A stretch of 28,155 nucleotides of DNA, taken from the NCBI GenBank assembly GCA_902783755.1, contig CACZSC010000078.1, positions 1 to 28,155 of the forward strand, given 5' to 3'. Under the pieces are notes generated by a model that searched no databases, had not been told where the DNA came from, and worked only from the letters and a program-made list of their open reading frames with translations. Below are positions 23,909 through 28,155 of the stretch, piece after piece (position 1 is the first letter of the stretch; every line of letters begins with the position of its first letter). The position numbers were made by a program, and so were the translations under genes. This stretch comes from an uncultured Ruminococcus sp. Its GTDB lineage: Bacteria; Bacillota; Clostridia; Oscillospirales; CAG-272.

Positions 23909-26446
23909 TTATTTCGGGAAAGCCTCGGTCCAGAACTCTGCATTGTAAATATCGTTGATCAGATATGTCGCAGTGCAGCTGTCAGCGTCGACGTATACAT
24001 AGGAGATTTCGTTGTCGCCGGTGTATGTGATCGGATCTCCCAGGATATACGAATTTAGATATTCACCGTCATATGAGTAGTAGTCGCATATGAACTCTAT
24101 CCTGTCGCCTTCCAGAAGCTCAGGCTGGTTCTTTGCAAGGACCTGGATGTCCTCATCCTGGTAAACTGTGCGGGCGCCGGCGATGTATCCGTCAGGAGTC
24201 TCGTTATCGAATACGATTATAAGTTCCGCTCTCTCGCCGTTAAGAAGGACGGGGATCCTTCCGGTCACGGACCAGGCGTTGCCGTCAACAGACTGGGAGA
24301 CGAAGTAATACGGAACCACCTGGTTGTCGATGGCGAGCCATGTTCCGTCATATTCGGCAACAAGTGCGCCGTCGTTCGTGAATGTATATGTATTGTCAAG
24401 ACCGAAGTCGATGAAGCCCTCGCCGTCGTCATAGAATACGTTGAGCTGCACGTCATGCACCATTCTCCACTGCTGTTCCGTCAGTCTCATGACATACTGG
24501 CCGCCGGACTTCGTCCATACGAGCTTGGAGGCGTCCAGCTGGTTGTCCGTGAGATAAGACGTCATTGAAGTCAAGTCTATACCCTTTCCGAAGAAGGATG
24601 ACGTGTTGCCGGAACTCAGTCCGAACAGTCCGGAGAAGTCACCGCCGAGCAACGACCCGAGCAGATCTGAGACATCACCTGAAGATGCTGTGGACTGACC
24701 GCTGTAGCTGCCCAGGAGCGAGCTTATGGGCGAGGATGTTCCGCCTGCGACTGCCTGTCCGGAAACTTCGACACTGGCGAATGATTTCAGGCACTGGGTG
24801 TAGTCGCTGTCCATGCCGAGGCTTTCATATGCCTTGACGGCGGTGTTCACGTTGGATGTCTTTTTGTACGGGAAGTATATTGCTAGTCCGTAAGCGTTCG
24901 TTATCGAAGATGAAGTCCTGTTGTACTTGACCGCGTTCAGCAGAGTGGAGGCGAGAGCCTTGGACTCCTCGGTGTTGAGATTATATGCCATGTGAACGAG
25001 GTCTATCTGGTCGATCTTCGTGTCCGCAGCGAATTCTCTCGTGTTCGCGCGGGCATCGGACACCGTCTTGTACTCGTTGTTCTTGATCATGGACGCGGTG
25101 TCTTTTGCGAAAGCGCTGAATTTTGAGGGGACCGTGGCTCCGAGTTCCGCCAGGTCAACGACTGAAAGGGTTGTATCCTGGCCTCTGCACTGCTGGTTGC
25201 ATACGGTAACGAAATCATCCGCGATGTTCTTGCCTATCTCAAGCGTGGACATGGAAGGGTTTGCTGCAAGAGATGTCAGCCAGTTGGTGTAATACCAGCC
25301 CACGCCGGGCTCGGTCTCTTCGGAAGCGATCATGTAGTCCGCATATTTCTCGAGCATCAGGCCGTTTTCAAGAGTTGCCATGAGGCATGCGTCGAATCCG
25401 ATGAAATCGAATTTCGTGTTGGCGTTCTTGAGGGCTGTGTTGATGGCAGCAAGGCTCATGGAACCCGAGGATTTATACTTCTCGTCATATCCGTACCCTG
25501 ATATGGATCCGCCGCCGTGGTCCCAGAAAATGAGGATATTGCGGTTCGACGGATAATTCTGGGTACAGTAGTTTATGAACCGTGTGAGGGTGGTCCCCTT
25601 GGTCATCGACTCTGACCCGTCGTTGTCAACGAGCGTGCGGAGCTTTCCATTCCCCTCGATCCTGAAGATCTGGTTGTACTGGTTAGACACCACGTTGTTT
25701 TTCCACTGCTTGCATCCGCCTGTATATACAATGATATCGATGTTGTCGGAAAGCGTAGCGGAAGCCATTTCGGAAAGGTCGGCTGTTGCCATTCCGCTCT
25801 GGGACTCAAGGTCCGTGCCGCACATGTAAACCATGATGGTCACGCGGTCGTTCCTGTTATTGTAGATCTTCGTATACTTGTCTCTGGCCGCAGGGGCAAC
25901 TGAAGTGTTCAGCTTGCCGGTGTTGGCCGACGTGACCCATCCCCCCGTCGAAACGGAGGAGGTGTTTCCGATGGCGCTCGAGTAACCGCCGAACAGTCCG
26001 GAAAGGAGAGAACCGACGTCTGTGACCTGACTGCTGGTGTCCACCGTGTTGTTTATCGGTGTCGTATCGACCGGTGTATCGGTATCCGTAAGGCCGCTCA
26101 GGTCAACATTAAGGATATTGCCGAGGGAACAACCGTTTCCGCATCCGAACCTGGAAATGAGGAACACTGCCGCGATCACTATGATGATTATGATGATCGG
26201 GCTCTTGCCGATACCCCTCTTTACGTTGCCGCCTTCACCCTGAGTGTTCTGGGTGCTCTGGAGAGGAGTGCCCTGGCTCTTGAATTCCTGCTGAGGTCTC
26301 TGGGCATTTTCCCTCTGTGCCTGCTGTTCTTTTCTCTCAGCATAGGCGTCAGATTTTCCTACCGGTCCGGTATTGAGGCCTTCGCCCTTTTTCTCTACGG
26401 GCTTGGCCTGTCCGGTTATTTTCTTTCTTCTGGGATTATTGTTCAT
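23909..26446 (-). CDS. membrane-anchored clostripain-family (C11) cysteine peptidase
   Basis: 845 residues. Residues 1-80 are a basic, Gln-rich cytoplasmic tail, 83-98 a membrane anchor (mostly Ile and Val), then a Thr/Ser-rich linker. The C11 catalytic domain (about 200-560) has the His/Cys dyad: His310 in FWDHGGGSISGYGYDE and Cys354 in GFDACLMATLE. Family members cut after Arg or Lys, often after self-activation. A low-complexity Gly/Ser/Leu stretch (about 570-635) leads to a C-terminal beta-rich domain of about 200 residues I do not recognise. The catalytic part should lie outside the cell. The ATG has ACGGAGG 8 bases upstream. It is a single-gene unit. The substrate is unknown; clostridial homologues may act on host or surface proteins. 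Confidence 0.88.
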   Translation of the reverse strand: MNNNPRRKKITGQAKPVEKKGEGLNTGPVGKSDAYAERKEQQAQRENAQRPQQEFKSQGTPLQSTQNTQGEGGNVKRGIGKSPIIIIIIVIAAVFLISRFGCGNGCSLGNILNVDLSGLTDTDTPVDTTPINNTVDTSSQVTDVGSLLSGLFGGYSSAIGNTSSVSTGGWVTSANTGKLNTSVAPAARDKYTKIYNNRNDRVTIMVYMCGTDLESQSGMATADLSEMASATLSDNIDIIVYTGGCKQWKNNVVSNQYNQIFRIEGNGKLRTLVDNDGSESMTKGTTLTRFINYCTQNYPSNRNILIFWDHGGGSISGYGYDEKYKSSGSMSLAAINTALKNANTKFDFIGFDACLMATLENGLMLEKYADYMIASEETEPGVGWYYTNWLTSLAANPSMSTLEIGKNIADDFVTVCNQQCRGQDTTLSVVDLAELGATVPSKFSAFAKDTASMIKNNEYKTVSDARANTREFAADTKIDQIDLVHMAYNLNTEESKALASTLLNAVKYNRTSSSITNAYGLAIYFPYKKTSNVNTAVKAYESLGMDSDYTQCLKSFASVEVSGQAVAGGTSSPISSLLGSYSGQSTASSGDVSDLLGSLLGGDFSGLFGLSSGNTSSFFGKGIDLTSMTSYLTDNQLDASKLVWTKSGGQYVMRLTEQQWRMVHDVQLNVFYDDGEGFIDFGLDNTYTFTNDGALVAEYDGTWLAIDNQVVPYYFVSQSVDGNAWSVTGRIPVLLNGERAELIIVFDNETPDGYIAGARTVYQDEDIQVLAKNQPELLEGDRIEFICDYYSYDGEYLNSYILGDPITYTGDNEISYVYVDADSCTATYLINDIYNAEFWTEAFPK

Positions 26447-26494
26447 AAATTTGCCTCCGTTCGATGTATTTCCGTTCTGGAGTTCTACAATAGG

Positions 26495-26523
26495 ATTCTA
26501 TCACAAAAATTTTTCATACTCAA
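26495..26523 (-). promoter_or_regulatory. promoter of the C11 peptidase gene
   Basis: Minus-strand TTGAGT (26518-26523), 17-base spacer and TAGAAT (26495-26500), 49 bases before the start codon. Confidence 0.7.
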
Positions 26524-26630
26524 TAGGCACTTGAAAAAACATGAAAACGGTGTTCTCGCCTGCCCCGGCATGCTGACAGATATATATACTCTAATCGGAA
26601 GGATTTTTCCTGTACCGGCCGGTTTTTCGG

Positions 26631-26660
26631 TTGACTGCCGGGTTCTTTGCATGATATAAT
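26631..26660 (+). promoter_or_regulatory. promoter of the NusG-II/Gx/ApbE operon
   Basis: TTGACT (26631-26636), 18-base spacer and perfect TATAAT (26655-26660). A 10-base palindrome ACCGGCCGGT (26614-26623) lies just upstream of the -35 box. Confidence 0.72.
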
Positions 26661-26698
26661 AATATGAGTTATTGTGCGAACAACACAGGAGATAAATG

Positions 26699-27088
26699 AT
26701 GGAAAAAACTGCCGATTCCAGGCCGAAAAACCGGTTTTCCCGGGGCGATCTCATAGTCATGATCGCCGTTGCGGTCGTGCTCGCGGCATCTCTCCTGATA
26801 ATGTTCACCGGAAGATCCGGAAAGATATGCAGGATAACCGCAGACGGCCAGCAGACCGTCTACAGTCTTGAGACAGACAGAAGCCTCACCCTGATTTCCA
26901 ACGGATATACTCTTTTCGTTGAGATCAGGAACGGCGAGGTCACCGTAACGGAAGCAGACTGCCCCGACAGGGTATGCGTAAGGACAGGAAAGATATCCAG
27001 GGCAGGCCAGTCCATCATATGTGTCCCCGCAAAGATAGTCATCGAAGTGACGGGAGGTGAGCCGGGTGAAGACCTTGTCGCAGGATAG
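26699..27088 (+). CDS. NusG domain II-containing membrane-anchored protein
   Basis: 129 residues. One N-terminal membrane segment (about 16-36) followed by a small extracytoplasmic beta domain of the NusG-II type, unrelated in job to the transcription factor NusG. Three Cys stand out: CPDRVC (88-93) and IICVPA (Cys108), the usual pattern of this group and possibly redox-active. The ATG at 26699 is preferred because AGGAG (26687-26691) is 7 bases away; the ATG at 26696 directly before it is also possible. It overlaps the Gx transporter gene. In Clostridia this gene often travels with Gx transporter, ApbE and FMN-binding proteins; its exact function is unknown. Confidence 0.85.
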   Translation: MEKTADSRPKNRFSRGDLIVMIAVAVVLAASLLIMFTGRSGKICRITADGQQTVYSLETDRSLTLISNGYTLFVEIRNGEVTVTEADCPDRVCVRTGKISRAGQSIICVPAKIVIEVTGGEPGEDLVAG

Positions 27089-27623
27089 AGCCACTGTCAG
27101 GCTGGTGTACGATGCCGTATTCCTCGCCGCGGCGCTGGTGCTGTCGGCTGTGGAAGCCCTGGTCCCGATATCAGCTATACCGATACCGGGGTTCAGGCCC
27201 GGGCTTGCCAATATCGCGATCTGCGCAGCCTGCTTCAGATATTCTCCCCTTGACGCAGGGATCATATCCCTTGCCAGATGCGTTATAATCTTCCTTCTCT
27301 TCGGCAATCCGGTGTCCCTGGTGTTCTCGCTTTCCGGAGCTGTACTCTCCCTCGCGGTCATGAGCATACTGCGGAGCAGGCACATAGCGCACCGTTTCAG
27401 CTTTATCGGCATCTCGATCCTCTGCGCGCTGGCCCACAACACCGGACAGGTGCTGGCATGCGTGATCATGCTGGGAAACCCTGCCGCATCCTACTTCCCG
27501 GTGCTTGCCGTATCGTCCCTTGTCTTCGGATCACTGACCGGCCTCATACTCAATCTGCTTTACAAACAGGTCATATACAGAAACAACGACAGCTATACCT
27601 CTTTACGAAAGGAAAACCTATGA
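27066..27623 (+). CDS. Gx transporter family / heptaprenyl diphosphate synthase component I-like membrane protein
   Basis: 185 residues, about five hydrophobic segments. It matches the Hpre_diP_synt_I/Gx transporter family through PIPGFRPGLANI and the later GNPVSLVFSLSGAVLS and AHNTGQVL segments. Members have been linked to menaquinone precursor synthesis and, in Listeria, to the flavin-based electron transfer locus; the biochemical role is not settled. The start is read as GTG at 27066, 8 bases after GGGAGG; another GTG at 27057 lies on that site. It overlaps the NusG-II gene by 23 bases and the apbE start by 4 (ATGA), so the three genes are coupled. Confidence 0.85.
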   Translation: MKTLSQDRATVRLVYDAVFLAAALVLSAVEALVPISAIPIPGFRPGLANIAICAACFRYSPLDAGIISLARCVIIFLLFGNPVSLVFSLSGAVLSLAVMSILRSRHIAHRFSFIGISILCALAHNTGQVLACVIMLGNPAASYFPVLAVSSLVFGSLTGLILNLLYKQVIYRNNDSYTSLRKENL

Positions 27624-28155
27624 GCAGCGAAAAAAGCGGAAAAATCATGAAAATCATCACGGTATGCGCGTTCGCGCTGGCTGCGGTACTGCTTGTCCTT
27701 TCCCTGGCGGGAGTCTTCACTCCCTCAGCGAATTACAGGGACTTCAACTATTTCGCAATGGACACCTATGTTACCTTCCGTCTTTCCGAGGAAGGAAAAG
27801 ACGGAAAGCTTTCCGACAGTTACCTCAAAGAGGTGGCTGACAAGTGCGCCGGAATCCTCGCTTCCATAGAGTACTCCATTTCATCACACAGTGAAAAAGG
27901 AGAGGTCGCATCGCTGAATTCCGACGTGAACGTCATGGTCGGCGCAAGCGACACGCTCCTTTCGGTACTGAACACCTCCGACAGGATAGCGAAGCTGACG
28001 GACGGAGCCTTCGACTATACCCTGGGGGCCCTGACCGATCTCTGGAACGTGTCCGGAGGAGGTCCCAAGCCGTCAGCCAAGGATATTTCCTACGCCATGA
28101 CACACACCGGGACCGACAAGTTCAGGATCGGGGAAAAGACCATACAGAAGACCGA
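27620..28155 (+). CDS. apbE: FAD:protein FMN transferase ApbE (cut by window edge)
   Basis: The first 178 residues are present; the gene continues beyond the window. ApbE moves FMN from FAD onto Ser/Thr of extracytoplasmic flavoproteins. Residues 10-32 form a membrane anchor, possibly a signal. The family N-terminal pattern follows: YFAMDTYVTFRL (44-55), a IEYSISSHSEKGEVASLN stretch, and TDGAFDYTLGALTDLW. The catalytic C-terminal half is not visible. The start overlaps the Gx transporter stop (ATGA), and GAAAGGA lies upstream. The neighbours suggest that its FMN-binding target is encoded just past the edge. Confidence 0.9.
   Translation, partial: MSSEKSGKIMKIITVCAFALAAVLLVLSLAGVFTPSANYRDFNYFAMDTYVTFRLSEEGKDGKLSDSYLKEVADKCAGILASIEYSISSHSEKGEVASLNSDVNVMVGASDTLLSVLNTSDRIAKLTDGAFDYTLGALTDLWNVSGGGPKPSAKDISYAMTHTGTDKFRIGEKTIQKT

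Overview
The window looks like chromosome from an anaerobic, low-to-moderate GC Gram-positive of the class Clostridia (probably an uncultured gut Oscillospiraceae-type lineage). The evidence is the tig-clpP-clpX cluster, RbgA/YlqF-type GTPase, Gx transporter family, clostripain-type peptidase, strong AGGAGG-like ribosome binding sites and many SigA-type promoters with 16-18 base spacers. Lineage is inferred from gene content, not from a search. No insertion sequence, prophage, CRISPR array or transferred island was seen; this is mostly housekeeping chromosome with a few accessory genes.

Layout. (1) 104-4352, minus strand: a two-gene carbohydrate operon, a cytoplasmic GH95 alpha-L-fucosidase followed by an unassigned TIM-barrel glycoside-hydrolase-like protein, closed by a strong terminator. 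(2) 4451-5986, plus: 4-alpha-glucanotransferase malQ, from a promoter facing the fucosidase promoter. (3) 5993-8022: tRNA-Gly(CCC) and a DUF1643 gene (minus), an E2/CAT-fold acyltransferase-like gene (plus), tRNA-Thr(GGT) (minus). (4) 8100-9491, minus: asnS. (5) 9597-13980, plus: complete spermidine/putrescine importer potABCD with a long, structured 5' leader. (6) 14030-15110, plus: a lone mreB/mbl; 15179-15574, minus: rpsT. (7) 15677-20167, plus: operon lepB-rbgA-rnhB-thrC-metallophosphoesterase. (8) 20188-23645, plus: tig-clpP-clpX, then tRNA-Leu(GAG). (9) 23909-26523, minus: a membrane-anchored clostripain-family protease. (10) 26631-end, plus: NusG-II domain protein, Gx transporter and ApbE flavin transferase (cut by the window edge), the start of an extracytoplasmic flavin/electron-transfer module.

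Functional themes: oligosaccharide use (fucosidase, MalQ), polyamine import, protein quality control (trigger factor feeding ClpXP), secretion and ribosome assembly (LepB, RbgA, S20), and membrane redox chemistry (NusG-II/Gx/ApbE).

The most interesting candidate for something undescribed is the roughly 280-base leader of potABCD (9631-9912). The potA ribosome binding site can be locked in a 10-bp helix with a segment 70 bases upstream, or freed by a competing local hairpin, and a small open frame ends 4 bases before the anti-ribosome-binding-site arm. That is the architecture of a riboswitch or a nascent-peptide switch, and I do not recognise it as a known class. Other points worth a look: the E2-like protein with Glu in place of the catalytic His, RbgA with a non-canonical G4 motif, and the unassigned glycosidase-like protein beside GH95.
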